Part shown: positions 44,724 to 56,409 of the stretch, piece after piece
Position numbering within the stretch: position 1 is the stretch's first letter
Layout of the letters: every line of letters begins with the position of its first letter
Source of the DNA: Thelonectria olida
Lineage: Eukaryota; Ascomycota; Sordariomycetes; Hypocreales; Nectriaceae
DNA length: 64,000 nt
Direction: 5' to 3'
Assembly (NCBI GenBank): GCA_020736575.1
Contig: JAGPYM010000082.1
Coordinates: 19,543 to 83,542, forward strand
The notes under the pieces: generated by a model
What the model saw: the letters and a program-made list of their open reading frames with translations, nothing else
Database searches by the model: none
What the model was told of the DNA's origin: nothing
Made by a program: the position numbers and the translations under genes

Positions 44724-45461
44724 GTTTGGGTTCTAATCTTGTACTTGTTTTTCTTTTTTTTTTTTTTTTGGAAAGGATTGCCTACCACTTTCCTGAAATC
44801 TGTTGTACGATGACGCGTTTGTGCTGAGCTACCTCGAGAGCATACATGTAAGTAGGGAGGACTTGATATTATCCAGGAGAACCCAAAAAACACCTGACTA
44901 TCCAAGTTCACGTGGTAGTTTCGCCTTGAATATAACAAGTTGACCTATACCCACCGAAATTCATGGCTGTGCAATAGATCAGTGAGTAATAGGCAATATA
45001 GATGGTTTGTTTCAACTCTGCCAAATTTTGCCGCAAAATTGTAATTGATAACTATCATGGAGTGGCCAATAGAAGCCATGAGCTCCATTTCACTCATTCC
45101 TGCCGTCTTGTCTACCCGTGCTACCGTAGCCCATCGGTTCAACATTGGCGCTGTTGGAGATCGATGGGTACCATCCCACCTGTCCTACTCTGTTGCGATA
45201 AGGCGAAGTATATTAGCAGGACTCTCCAGCATATTTTATGTACCCTGCTTCATTTATTGTTTTCCCCCCTCTCTCTGGGACGGGGGATCTACCAGCTATC
45301 GAAGACTACAGAAAATCTCCCCAGGCTTCTTTGTGTTGTTTCTCTAAACGCAAAGTCGCAGCCAGCACCACCGCTAGTGGCTCACCTCTTGTTCTGGTTT
45401 GACCTAGGCCGAGGTCTTGGGCTGTAGATTATTCCTTTCGTTGAGATTGTACTGGCAAGAT
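44724..45461. other. intergenic
   Basis: Two overlapping plus-strand ORFs (45002-45427 and 45045-45347) compete for the same DNA and neither has a domain. A poly-T tract lies at the left end. Confidence 0.4.
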
Positions 45462-46780
45462 ATGAAAAATATCAGTGACGAGATGTATGAAGGATTGACA
45501 ATGGAACGCGCAACCGCTGCAAGAGACACAGTTAACCACGAGATCACCGATCTAGCCTCAATCAGTCACGTACCCAACAATGGTGCCTACACCGACACAA
45601 CTCAGATAACGCCCTCTGAACGAGATATCGGACAAATATGCTCACCAGATAGCAACAATTACTGCGGAGTTTTGGCACACGATCAGAATCATTGGTTGGC
45701 TACAAATCAGGATTGGCAAAGCTACCAGGTCCACGAATCCACAGCTGTTATTAATTCATCTGGCTTACCAATAACTGCGCCGAGTCCGAACCACCTGCAT
45801 TGGCATGAACTTCTTCCTGTGGCAAGCCTCAGCATCCCACATACTGGGTATTACCCCAATGGTGAAATGAATACACTATCATGGCCAGCATGGGGACCCC
45901 ACTATAATACCCATTACGAGTGCACCCCATTTGTCTTCAGTCTTCCTGTTTACGATCAGGCATCTGCCTTAGTAGATGTTCAAGCGTAACCCATATTAGT
46001 AAGTCACGAAACAAGCGGGCTGAAACGAGAAAAACTTTGGGTGGAGAATTTGAACCCAGAGGTCCTAGGGCCTGGTGCATTCAAGGCGAGGTCAATAGCG
46101 GAAACATTGAGCCTTGGTTGAGGGAGACATATAGGAGACCAACCTGCCATGAACTACCCAGCTGAGGTTATCATCTTCTGATGTTTCGCAAATGCTAACT
46201 GGGCACCCGCGGACGTTCGCAATCACTCAGTTTCTTGCTCAACAACAAACCAAACGACACCGAATGCTTCGTGAACTTGACCGGCCTTACCAATGTGGTT
46301 GGAATGGATGTGACAAAAGTTATAAGACCCTTTACCATCTTAACGCTCATGTCGCCAAGCAAAGCCATGGCCAGAAGAGGGATCCACGAGGTGAGACATT
46401 TCTGACTCAACCCGATATCAAATTGACACAATGACTGACGCATAATCCCGATAGAATTCAGAGAGGTTCGTGCAAAGTCAAGGCAGAGAAAGGCGAAGCA
46501 AAAAGCACTACGTGAGGCTAAAGAGGAGCATCAGCGCCAAATGGCTGTGACAGTTGCGCCACCGGTTACTGTCTGTACCTGTGGCATCTACATGCAAGCA
46601 GCCGATGGAATTACCACGTCAGGGTTTGCTGAGGATTCGTCATTCCAGCCAATGGTATTCCCTCTGGGGTCCTTTGCAAGCATCCAGCAGCCCCTGCCCG
46701 AGGTCGGTGGATCCTTTGACGACTGTTCCGGTTTCCGCACGTTCGACGATGCAGCAACATCTGCGTCTCATGTAAACTGA
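45462..46780 (+). CDS. Con7-like C2H2 zinc-finger transcription factor
   Basis: Probable exons 45462-45971, 46231-46390 and 46455-46780, about 331 aa. The last intron (64 nt, GTGAGA...GATAG) is well supported. The first (259 nt, branch GCTAAC, acceptor CACTCAG) is less so, because a small extra exon could lie in it. The finger reads YQCGWNGCDKSYKTLYHLNA followed by HVAKQSHGQKR, with C192, C197, H210 and H216 as zinc ligands. It is followed by EFREVRAKSRQRKAKQKALR, a basic helix. This finger plus basic extension matches the Con7 family, whose Magnaporthe member controls conidiation and infection-related morphogenesis. The N-terminal 170 residues are Asn/Ser/His-rich. The C-terminus is disordered. 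Likely nuclear. It could be a paralog of the core Con7 gene, as the linker differs from the KRPRRRYEEIER form I recall. Confidence 0.8.
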
Positions 46781-47867
46781 ATGCGCTGAAGAACTAGAGG
46801 ATTTGACCTGACTCTAATCAGAAAACTGGGAGAAAGATCCGAACCGATCTGTTCTACCCAGGAACGGTTGTTGTGGCGCTTGACAATGGGAATTGTGTTA
46901 CGACAAAGCGAAAATAGTAAGACGTGTTCTATTGGACTTCCGCAGCGTATAGAAAGAAAAGTTTCTTCAATTTTTACAGACGGTCTATGCTACTGTATTA
47001 AATGTTGATCTGTGAAAACCACCGAGTCTATGTGAGCATTCGCCCACTTCGTTGCTCAGCTTGATAGAGTCCCCGAAATGGTCCGCTCTAGCATTCTCGT
47101 AAAGCACAGGCTATTGAGTTAACTATGTGGACAATAAGCAGAGAGACATGGTCAGTCGTCATGGGTGATTGAATTCCAGGTGTTCATGATGAAGAGCGAC
47201 GTTGTCTGTCTCATGAGAACCTAGGTTGTGGGCCACAGCTTGTAATCCACGGCATGCAGAATTGTCGGGCTGAAGGAGCAGCCTAGGGGATGCAACAAAA
47301 AGGATGATGTCAAGCTACAAGGTGTCAGACGGTTAGCGGACTCAACTCAAGCAACGGAAGAATTAACGGCAATGTAGTGCACACTGTTACTATAAATGAA
47401 CGATCAGTTTTAGATAAGAATTGGCGGAATAAATGCATGCTTTGGAATGGAGTATATAAGGAATACATGAAAAGATAATTTTCTAATCGACGGGGCATTC
47501 TCTAGCTGACCGAAAACGTCAATAGAGGAGCACCGTCCAAAACATGCCGTCAAAGGATAGGAAATGCCAAAGATGAAAGTCTTAAGCGGGCTTCAGACTG
47601 TTGAAGTAGAAACAAAAAAGGCTCTAAAAGGGTGTCGTCTCTTCTTTCCTGATTTCACCTTACAGAATCAGCGCATATAGCACATAGTATTCGTAGGCGC
47701 AGAGGTCTCATCCAGATATGTCTAGTTTTGCTATTAAGGCCTCGGCTATTTATCACTTGCCTCTCCTAAAATCTTGTGGTTTGATCGCCTTGTCCTCTAC
47801 ATATACCCACGTTTGAGTGATTAACCCTCCTGGTTTTGAGTTCTTTCAAACACAGTTTCTACGCAAG
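46781..47867. other. intergenic
   Basis: About 1.1 kb with no ORF above background. It holds the 3' flank of the zinc-finger gene and the 5' flank of the receptor gene. No repeat seen. Confidence 0.5.
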
Positions 47868-49224
47868 ATGAGTAGCTTTACCGCAGAGGCCTTTACGCTG
47901 CTGGGCATTGGCCTCGGTATTATCGGTCTCCGCACTTATGTCCGAATAAATACCATGGGGATTCGACACCTTAAATTGGATGACTATTTTATGGTTGTTG
48001 CAGCTGTAGGATGACCACCCATGGCACGCTAATCCCCTCGATCTAATTTGTTCTCATTGTAGTTCCTGTATTCTACAGAAACAGCACTTGCTTACACTGT
48101 CGGAGCTTATTGGAATGGCTTGGCGAATAATGGCATGTCAAGTCAGGAGAGAGGAGCATTGAATCCAGCGAGTCGAGAATATTCGTTGCGAGTCAACGGC
48201 TCCAAGACCCAGGTAGCGGGGTGGGCTGTTTACATCACTCTCCTCTGGACATTGAAAGCGGCAATGTGTTCTTTCTATATGAGGTTGACAGAGGGTCTGG
48301 CAGTCTACAGATCGCGAGTCTATGTTGCTTTTGTGCTGGTATTCACCACCTGGATCACTGTCCTCCTTTCTATTTTGTTAGGATGTCGACCGTTTCACAA
48401 AAACTGGCAAATCAACCCAGATCCGGGAAGTACGATTGAACTCATCCAGAGAGAAAAAAGCACTTGAAGCTAACCGTAACTGATGTAGACCACTGCCAGC
48501 CAGCGGTTTCCAAGGTTAATCTGTTTGTGACAGTTATCCTCAATGGATTAACCGACACGTTCTTGTTGTCGATCCCGGTGCCGATGTTCTGGTTGGTGAG
48601 GCTACCAATTACGAAAAAGCTTGGGTTGATCGCTCTGTTCTCTGGTGGAGTATTTGTTATGGCTGCAGGGATACTGCGATGCGTTTTGATCTTGACAGTA
48701 AACACCCTTTTGACCTTGCACACTCAAGGTCACAGCCCAGCTAACTTGAAGTGAAGAACCCCTTGAAGGGTGCGGAACAGGCAGGCTATTGGGCAGTACG
48801 CGAGACGTTTGTAGCCGTGATGACTACGAACTTGCCTGTTGTCTTTCCATTCATACGAAGAAAGCTATCCCCAATTTTGGGCTCGCTCGCATCAACAGCA
48901 CCATTAGGCGGTACGAACTCGAAGCCTTCGGCAAATCAGCGTTCCGAGTCAATCCCTTTGAGGGAGGCAGCCAGGGCCAAGGAGAGAAATGAGGAGATCG
49001 ATCCAGATACAACATTCACAACGCATTCTCGAATTTACTCTGACGGCAAGTCTGGGGTTTCATCGCAACGAGGCGGCATCCAGAAAAAAACGGAGTTGTC
49101 CGTAGAGAATGTCTCTATTACTGCTGTCCCATCGGATAAAAAAAGGCATCTGACAGGTACATTATGTGAGCCAATCAGAGAAGGAAGAAGGGTAGATGAA
49201 CGTGCATCCTGGCCGTTCGATTGA
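47868..49224 (+). CDS. PTH11-like rhodopsin-domain integral membrane protein
   Basis: Four exons: 47868-48005, 48063-48429, 48489-48697 and 48757-49224. The introns are 57-59 nt and all in phase, giving 393 aa. Landmarks of the fungal rhodopsin-domain family are in order: LDDYFMVVAA, ETALAYTVGAYWNGLANNGM, RVNGSKTQVAGWAVY, a CSFYMRLTEGL loop, LLGCRPFHKNWQINPDPG joined to NHCQPAVSK, the SIPVPMFW helix, FSGGVFVMAAGILRCVLILT joined to NPLKGAEQAGYWAVRETFVA, and TTNLPVVFPFIRR. About seven spans are expected. The cytoplasmic tail (about 120 residues) is polar and charged. There is no CFEM domain at the N-terminus. Relatives act as surface sensors in hyphae and appressoria; the ligand is unknown. No lesions seen. 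Confidence 0.9.
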
Positions 49225-49739
49225 AAAGATGAAAACGTCGAGCTACGGTCAATCTTGAAGACTTGGTATAATTTAACTATCGCAACTGTTGTATAGCAAT
49301 TCTGAGGGAATCGTGAAGCTGAGAAGTGATATCTCGTTCTAGAATTTCTGATGAAGAGATACAAGAACTTCAAAAATAAACAAATTTTTTTCATTCACAA
49401 CGAGGACTTCCACTAGAGGCTGCCGATATGACAAAGTTGAAAAGTTCTGAGGTTCAAAACCGCGCTTGTGACAGCTCCGCCGTTGCTGATCCCTGAGGAA
49501 TGGGATACAATCAAGCAGTACTCTGAGTTACTGTAAACTGAAACGTCAAACTTTGTAAGAGTCGCCATTATTGCATAACGCGATCACATCTACTTGAAAT
49601 GGGGCGAATGAGATGGAAATGGGTCTGGAAGTCATGCAAGGGTGCGATTACCATGCACTACTGTTCTCTATATTGCTAGATAATAGGAGCCTGACAATTG
49701 ATTTGTCGGTTGAAAGTTGTCATGGTGATGCTGAAGTTA
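49225..49739. other. intergenic between receptor and pseudokinase genes
   Basis: The two genes are convergent here. No supported ORF. Confidence 0.5.
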
Positions 49740-50633
49740 CTAATTGTTTCGTATCGCCACAAGCTTCTTTTGGATAGCAAATCGAGCTGCCGTTCGCAAG
49801 ATTGCTTTGCCAGGTGAGTTTGCAATAAATGGGTGCTTCTTACGTTAGCTGCAACGTTTCTTCTTCTTCTCTTCTTTCCTTTTTCTCTCCTATGACACCG
49901 CAATACATACATATTCTTCTGGTAGGTGCCGCGAGGCAAGGAAATCTGCCGCTTCAGAAGACCAGTGACAAATGCTATGTCCGATAGCCTTCATGACCTC
50001 TTGCAGATATACCATTAGGTATTCCTCGTTGGCTTCGCGATAAATGGTTTCCGCGTTGGACTCATAACTCCAATCGAACACTAATTGTTGTTAATTTCTT
50101 GCTATCATTTCGGAAAAGTGTACTAACTAATTTTCACGACCCCATCCGCATCAAGACGTATTGAATCGACCAGAAATGATATCGAGTTTCGTTTTAAATA
50201 TTGAAACGCACTGATGACCTATTCGAAGTGTTAACGTGCAGAGATCAGATCAACAAGTTTGTCGCACCTGTTTCATAACACCGGAAGCCTCCCATTCGGA
50301 AAGCGGAAGTAGATCAAAAAGATCCAAGTCAACGTATTCGTAAACAATATAGAGTTTATCACTGATGTGATAAAGAGCGACAGGTTGCGCAATGTTGTCG
50401 TGGGTGACCTCGGCGAGACGGCTAAGTTCAGAGAGTGCTTTGCCTTCAAGTTCCTGCACAGCGACTAATTGACGGATCCTCCAATCACGGCGTTGGCCTA
50501 TCCAGACCGTCTTTGGAGAGTCAACGGGAAAATAGTCGGTCTCGGGATGCCTATTGAGGTAAATCGGGAGGACCTTATTAGCCGAAGCCAGCATCTTATC
50601 AAGATAAAAGGATGCCTTGCCTCTCAAGGTCAT
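49740..50633 (-). CDS. small pseudokinase
   Basis: Four exons on the minus strand: 50633-50268, 50218-50128, 50080-49911 and 49838-49740. The introns are 47-72 nt and in phase, giving 241 aa. A protein-kinase plan is traceable. The beta3 strand reads LVAVQELEGKALSEL, with Gln where VAxK has Lys. It is followed by the alphaC Glu, THDNIAQPVALYHISDKLYI, the hinge VYEYVDLDLFDLLP, and alphaE as GVMKQVISAFQYLKRNSISF. The catalytic-loop HRD and its Asn are replaced by VDSIRLDADGVVKI, and the DFG position reads FDW. A late-lobe piece, WSSEAADFLASRHLPEEY joined to KHPFIANSP, matches kinase helix alphaH-alphaI. Three key residues are missing, so it should not phosphorylate. The splice joins restore a long family-like reading with no stops, which argues for an expressed pseudokinase rather than debris. 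Confidence 0.75.
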
Positions 50634-50746
50634 TCTGCTTTCCCAAAGTATAATTTACTCGGACCGGGGCACCTTCATATAGGCATTCATGCCCGAGGAA
50701 ATACAGAATACTGCCTTTGAAATCCTTTTCTCTCAATTGAACATAA

Positions 50747-51052
50747 ATGGATCCCATAGCTGAGTCGCCGTCTAGCACATATTCTGAGGGCTTGTTTGAG
50801 CTCGAACATCTTCTTCATCGGCTGTCTGAGCAGAAATGGCAGCATAAAAGACAAGAAATCGAAGCTTTGGAGAATGAGATAGAAGCTTTAGAACGGAAGG
50901 CTTCCCATTTACGTCAGAAATGGATTTCAATCTGTGAAGTCATGGAAGGGACGTTAGAGAGTACAAATCAGCTGAATAAGATTTGTAATGACGCAAAGAA
51001 TCGAATGAATCTAGAGCGGAATAAATGGATAGCAAACTGTACGGCCTTCTGA
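50747..51052 (+). CDS. small coiled-coil protein
   Basis: 101 aa, ATG start. Almost the whole length is heptad-like helix (LFELEHLLHRLSEQKWQHKR, EIEALENEIEALERKASHLR), a strong coiled coil. It is divergent from the pseudokinase gene, with 113 bp between starts, so a shared promoter is plausible. Co-regulation or physical partnership with the pseudokinase is only inference. No family named. Confidence 0.45.
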   Translation: MDPIAESPSSTYSEGLFELEHLLHRLSEQKWQHKRQEIEALENEIEALERKASHLRQKWISICEVMEGTLESTNQLNKICNDAKNRMNLERNKWIANCTAF

Positions 51053-52788
51053 TACTATAGTCCAGCAACACGCACGCACACACACAATTATCATCAACAT
51101 CACCCTCAACGCCTAGCCCAAGAGCCCAAGAAATATGTGCTTTCTACGCTATGTCTTCGTCTTAAGCTGATACTATGTGTCACTTCTTGATTAGGCGTGT
51201 TCATCTGCTTCTCTCCTAACTTCTGTATAATAGTATTTTTATTCAACTAGTTTGATGGATATCTTCCAAGGGTTCGGTATCCTATTTCTGGCGGCCGAAG
51301 TGCTGTCTACTGTCTGTGGCACGGTGTGAAGATCTGACTGAGTCAAGCTGGGAATAGTGGGCTACAGTACTATTCGAAATCGGTTGTCCTTTTGTGGAAC
51401 TCTTTGGATTTGTCCGCACGGACATTTGTGGGGTGGGGTGGAAGAACACACTGTCTACACACTATGTACACACTGTAGCTCAAGTACCTGGCTTACCGGT
51501 CCAATTTTGGACCGTGTCTATTTGCTGCCTCAGGCGGCGAAAGAACAGGCAACGTGTCGCCTCCCAGCTGCAACTGCTCAATTCCGTTTCTTGGCTCCGC
51601 CATCTCAAGAAGCTATTTTAACACTGCTGTTGCTACGGTCACTTTCGGGCGTTGACTTTTTGATGGCTAGATTTGATCTTATTAGCAAGGTACGCTTTAG
51701 ACAGTGCCCTTCGAATTACTAGATACACCCCTAAGTGATGGTCCCTGCGGGAAGTCCAAAAGAGTACATTTTGATGGGACAACCGAATTCGACGATTACT
51801 GTACGAAGAAGAGGATGTATGTCCGAGTTCGTTTCCCTGGTTAGTTCGCATCAAGGTGGCCGTGGCTGATGCAGACCGGATCGCCGCTCAAAATGATTTC
51901 GTGTTAAGGTCCATTTTAGCCGTTAGATGACGACTTCCCTCCAATATAGAAGGAAATACTGTTTCTTCGAATGGAAGTTTACCAAGGCATTTCTGTACGG
52001 TATGCTGTCCATGTTCGACACCGGAAGGGAAGTGTTCAGCAGTCTCTTTCACTTGTCCATAATCGCTCTGATCTGGCTGCGCCGCTTTGATTTGGACCAT
52101 GCATGCGTTCGATCTCACTATGTCCGTCCTGATTCGGGCAAGTGCATCGGCTCCTTTCCATTACAATCAGTCGTAGAGTTGTCTTCTCTGCTTGCCCGGA
52201 GGTATTGCATTGGCTCTTTTGGCATACCCCACTCTGCTCCCGCCTCTTTTGCTGCTGCTGCTTTGTTAGCGACGGATCCCGCTCGTTCTTCTTGCGAGGC
52301 TAGAATGAGCGGCCGGATGTTCTCTCAAGAGTCTTCTGGGGCGCAACCCATTTTGCTTTTTTAGAAAAGGACTGGTGTGGGGAACGTGCGGATACCCGTA
52401 CACATCTTAATTGCCCTCTTCTAAATCGTTGTAAGCAGAAGCAATATGATCTTCTACTTCCCCTAAGTTAATCACTCTCTGCTATAAGCTCCAGAAGCTG
52501 CCTGTGATTGTTGTAAGGACTAAGACTTCCCCTCAACTTCTAGATTAAAGTTGAGTTCAGGTTTCAAGTTTAAAAATCCTAGTTATTAAAACTTGGATCA
52601 TAGACTTTCTGGGACTTCTCTGAGGACCGATGTCAACGCCGGCTTAGTAATGCTTCACGGAGTAAGAGATCAATTGGCAGTATGGGTCGGGCCTATATAC
52701 AGTGGTAGTGTTCACCCGGGTCTTCCCGCATTTCGCGAATAATGAGACGTATATCTTTTTTGTTTGCGAGTGGTTACGGTATGCCTTG
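51053..52788. other. gene-poor stretch
   Basis: Contains a (CA)n-like run at 51068-51086. ORFs at 51357-51722, 51888-52118 (minus) and 51927-52364 are mutually overlapping and without domains. A decayed element is possible but not recognisable. Confidence 0.35.
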
Positions 52789-53202
52789 TCATAGGATCGT
52801 GATTGTGTAAGCAACAATGCAGGTATACTGGCTTTGCCGTCCATATGCTGTACAGCCCAACCTGCCACAAGCCATGTAACAACCTATTTCACCGCGCGAA
52901 CAAAGTGGGGCCGTAGTGAAGCATATAGCTTGGAGTGATTTCTGTCGTGAAGTGATGATCCCCTCCGGTCCAAGAATTCCTTCCAGAATGCAAGTTCCCA
53001 AGTCCCAACTACAAATGTCCGTCAGGAATGAAGTCTTAGATAGAGCGCTTGAGAGGGAATACCTGAAGCTTTGAAGTTGGTTGCCATAGAGTCTGTTGAC
53101 GATCATCCCAGCAGCAAAGCTGAGATGATCGAAGTGCCGAGGATGTTTGTTCAGATACCATCCATCGTCATCTGATTCTGAAGAACTGTCGGAAAAGCCC
53201 AT
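52789..53202 (-). CDS. hypothetical protein with acidic N-terminus
   Basis: Starts at the first ATG (MGFSDSSSESDDDGWYLNKH). It reads 137 aa unspliced, or 119 aa if a 54-nt in-frame stretch (53062-53009, GTATTC...TTGTAG) is an intron, as its ends and length suggest; the join gives LQSFSWDLGTCILEGILG. The C-terminal part is Cys-rich (CFTTAPLC, GCYMACGRLGC). No family recognised. Confidence 0.35.
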   Translation of the reverse strand: MGFSDSSSESDDDGWYLNKHPRHFDHLSFAAGMIVNRLYGNQLQSFRYSLSSALSKTSFLTDICSWDLGTCILEGILGPEGIITSRQKSLQAICFTTAPLCSRGEIGCYMACGRLGCTAYGRQSQYTCIVAYTITIL

Positions 53203-53220
53203 ATCGTTATCATTGTCCAA

Positions 53221-53735
53221 CGCTGTGTCTAGACATCCGAGAGGACATCAACTACCACCCAAGCTTAGGCTCATCGCAAAAGTGAAGATCGAGGGCAGCT
53301 TGGGGAACACTCCACATTTTCAACGATCAGCTGTAAGAGCTCAAGTCCGCTGATTATTCCATTTCCTCAGCGATCGTGGTCACTTTATTACGCCTACCAT
53401 GAAACTGGAAAAATGGAATAGAGTAAGAATAATAAGATCTGAAGATTATACAAGAAGGTGTGGTAAAACCAATCTACAGAAGCGCCCCGTTTCGATTACA
53501 GAAGGTTCTGAGGTTTGCCTCACATGCCCAGCTAGGGATGGCTCAGAAGGAAAGTGTCTTGATTTGGCGTAATTTAAAAGGCTTCAGCTTAAAGGAGACG
53601 GCTGCTGACGTCCAGGAGAGAATAGAAGTCATGGCCGACTGTGTTCGCGATCGTCCATTTCCAACTGGATTGCAGCTCCAAGAACCTTGTTTCCTTGCTC
53701 ATCGTGCCAAGATATACATCTTTAATGAAACATGG
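53221..53735. other. intergenic
   Basis: Only the start of a 163-codon plus-strand ORF (53460-53951), which overlaps the membrane-protein gene on the other strand and is poorer in composition. Confidence 0.4.
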
Positions 53736-54402
53736 TTAATGACCACCCGTAATAGGACTTTTTGGGTACGGTTCAGGCCAAAAACCTTGATTCACAATCC
53801 AAAACAGGATGCCGGCCACAGCAAGCCAAATCGCGACAGTCGATCCCACAAAAAAGGCCGCGAAAGACAAGGCGCGGGCTTTGGTTGTGGACATCCCAAT
53901 CAGACTTGTGCTCACAAGCATCGCGAGGGAACTTACACAAAGTTACTATGAGAGCCAGACACAAGGGACGTGGGACTTACAAAAGGGTGCGTGCTAGGAT
54001 CCAACTAAACCCACGACACCAGATCCGCCATAATGAGGCGGAGAAAACGACCCCGGCCAGAGAAGAAACGCTGAGAGGCACTCCATCCGAAGATGTAATT
54101 GTCCTGATCATAGGGATAATCGATTTGCAAACGCCACTCTTCAGTTTCGAAGCGCCTATTCTGGGGAAGTAGGCGCCGATTGAGAAGTGAAATGGATGAA
54201 ATGGATGAAATTGCTGGGAGTAGAACCATTGGAGGAAATCTGTAGCAAAAAGCCGCACAGCGCGAAGCAGATGAGATATGACACTGTCCAAATGCCAGGG
54301 CCATAGTCTTTTGGGTTCTAGACTCTGACCATCTGATCCAGTCTTGGAATTCGAGTCTGGGTCCGCCATTTTGCGGGATTGGCCGAGTTCACCAGTAGCC
54401 AT
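53736..54402 (-). CDS. membrane protein of unknown family, two exons
   Basis: Exons 54402-53981 and 53931-53736, intron 49 nt (GTAAGT ... GTGTAAG), 205 aa. The start is the ATG of MATGELGQSRKMADPDSNSK. Hydrophobic spans lie at about VPLSVSSLAGVVFSASLW, ILARTLFSLAMLVSTSLIG (across the junction) and AAFFVGSTVAIWLAVAGILF. The short tail is FWPEPYPKSPITGGH. A tandem ATGGATGAA repeat in the DNA (about 54185-54205) encodes HPFHPFHF. The splice converts two hydrophobic half-frames into one, which supports the model. No named family. Confidence 0.55.
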
Positions 54403-56007
54403 GGTGAGTGCTGGTTGTTTGACTATCACAGGCCAAGCGAGTGCAGATGAACGTGCCTTATATACTTGTGGTAGTCGAGAGGGTGCGATTGATAGATGTC
54501 AATTGAACCTACTTAACCCACACCGTATTACTAGGTTGCTCGTGAGGGTGTTCGAAGCTCATAACGGCCGACTTGACAGAACATTCTCAAGCCAACAGAG
54601 TAGTCAATGGCGATACTGTATCGGGCAAGCCAAAAATAAGTTGTAATTCACGCCTAAAAGCTACCGCACACGTTTGAGAGAATCGGTCGACTACGATGTC
54701 GAGTGCTCTTCAGATACCGACAAACCTAAGATCGGACCTTGATCAATTTCATATATTACAAGTGTGAGTCATCTGTAATGGAAGTGCTTTGCAAAGCACA
54801 TATACGGAAAGAAACTTGATTTATTGCCCAAAATTCGTACACTAGATAGGGAGCGACACAAACAAATCACTAAATATCTATGGTAGTTCTAGGCTACGGA
54901 CGGTGAATATGTGCTAGATGGTCGTTAAGTTGAAAGTGCGAATTCTAAACAGGATCTCAAATCAGCGGCTTACAGTGCGTTCGCAATGGCGATCGACCGA
55001 AGTATTTTTTTTGCTGTATTGTAGTGCAGTCAAAGAGCAAATCTATAGAACGATCTTTCATAAAAAAGCCCAGCTTTATTGCAGCACCATGATCCAACAT
55101 GGACGGGACTGTGGGAGTGTACTAGAGCGATGCGTCTCCTCGTAATGCCCAAACTGAATATCCTCTGCCCTTTGCTTGAAAATATGTGAATAGAGGTATC
55201 AGAGAAGGTTATTCGGTGGGCGCTGCCGTCTGCAGAGGCATGTTATTAACCATAGCAGTGATCGAGTTCATTACAACCGACACCACCCTTTCTCCCGTGA
55301 CTTCTGGAATCGAATTCTCCATTCTGGTCATTCTAACTATGCTTCAGCAACAAGTAGGGAGAGGTCCCCATGAAACTACTTACTGCTGTTCCAAATATGT
55401 CATTTTATGATTCAGAGTTCTTTCCAAACTTGTCAATTTATCATTCAGGGCTCTTAGACTAATTCAGTATTAGCCAATAGTCGTTATGTTATGGAAGCGA
55501 AATCGAGGGCTTGAATATTGCCACAGCCCCAAAAGCTATTTCAGGTGTACCTACAGATCCAAAATGAATGCGTCTCTGATTTTGATTTCACACCGTCACC
55601 TCTTGCTAGATGTCATGAACCTCCGAGTTACATACCTTTTCTGCGAATTATGCGCCCTGCGCCGGTGTTAGCAAGAAAAAAAAGGGGTTGGGGTTTGGAG
55701 GATTGTTTGAGCTGTATGAAAATACTAACTCTGTTCCTGGATTGGAGCCCTGTTGGCTAGATGAAGGTTAGCGGCCTAAGCTGTGTAGACTTGTCTTATG
55801 GACACCTACTTGTACCCTGAACTATGCGAGGGTTAATTGGGTAGCATGCATGGAGGTAGATACTATTCTGCACTTACGTCATGTATGAATTGTTGTCAAA
55901 AATGCCCCCGGCAGCTTGTTCGAAAGGTTGTCCAACAGATCCCGTAAAGTCAAAGTTCTGTTGGCCATCAAGGAGAGCGTTATCCCTAGTTCTTGTCAGC
56001 CTAGCTG
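54403..56007. other. intergenic
   Basis: Short ORFs only (54918-55145, 55186-55410, 55518-55760). None carries a domain. No repeat or RNA gene was recognised. Confidence 0.4.
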
Positions 56008-56331
56008 TCAAGCGAGGCTGCGCTCTACACACTCTTGGCCACGCGGCAGTTGAATAGATTCATCTTGAAAGGCGAAAAGTGGTTGCTTTTGGGGCGCCCC
56101 AGAAGCCAAAGACCTCTGCCCCTTAGTATCTGCCGCTGATGCTCTTGTCTCATAACCTCGTGATTGCTGAACAGCGGTCCTAGCCGACCTCCGCCTCCGA
56201 CGTTTGGTAACGGAGGCTGAGTGAATCGAGGCTGGAATGCCCGGTGCAGCCGGTTGTTGGGCCTGCGACTGCCAAACAGCTCTAGGATTACTCCCGACTT
56301 GACCCGTGAACGTTGGCTGGAATGAGGCCAT
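56008..56331 (-). CDS. small basic hypothetical protein
   Basis: 107 aa from the ATG of MASFQPTFTGQVG (the frame extends to 56409 with an earlier ATG). Low-complexity and Gln/Ala/Ser-rich, with a run KRRRRRSAR that looks like a nuclear signal. No domain. Coding status is uncertain. Confidence 0.3.
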   Translation of the reverse strand: MASFQPTFTGQVGSNPRAVWQSQAQQPAAPGIPASIHSASVTKRRRRRSARTAVQQSRGYETRASAADTKGQRSLASGAPQKQPLFAFQDESIQLPRGQECVERSLA

Positions 56332-56409
56332 GACGGGCTGGAAGTGAAGATGGAGGAATAGGCCAGAAACCTGGCAACAGAAACGAAAAGATCCCGTATT
56401 CGGATGCAT

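Noticed and set aside
45002..45427. 141-codon plus-strand ORF upstream of the Con7-like gene
   Set aside because: Alternative start codon, irregular composition, overlapped by another ORF in a second frame, and no domain.
53460..53951. 163-codon plus-strand ORF
   Set aside because: Lies largely opposite a spliced minus-strand membrane protein whose two half-frames join into coherent helices; this frame looks like its shadow.
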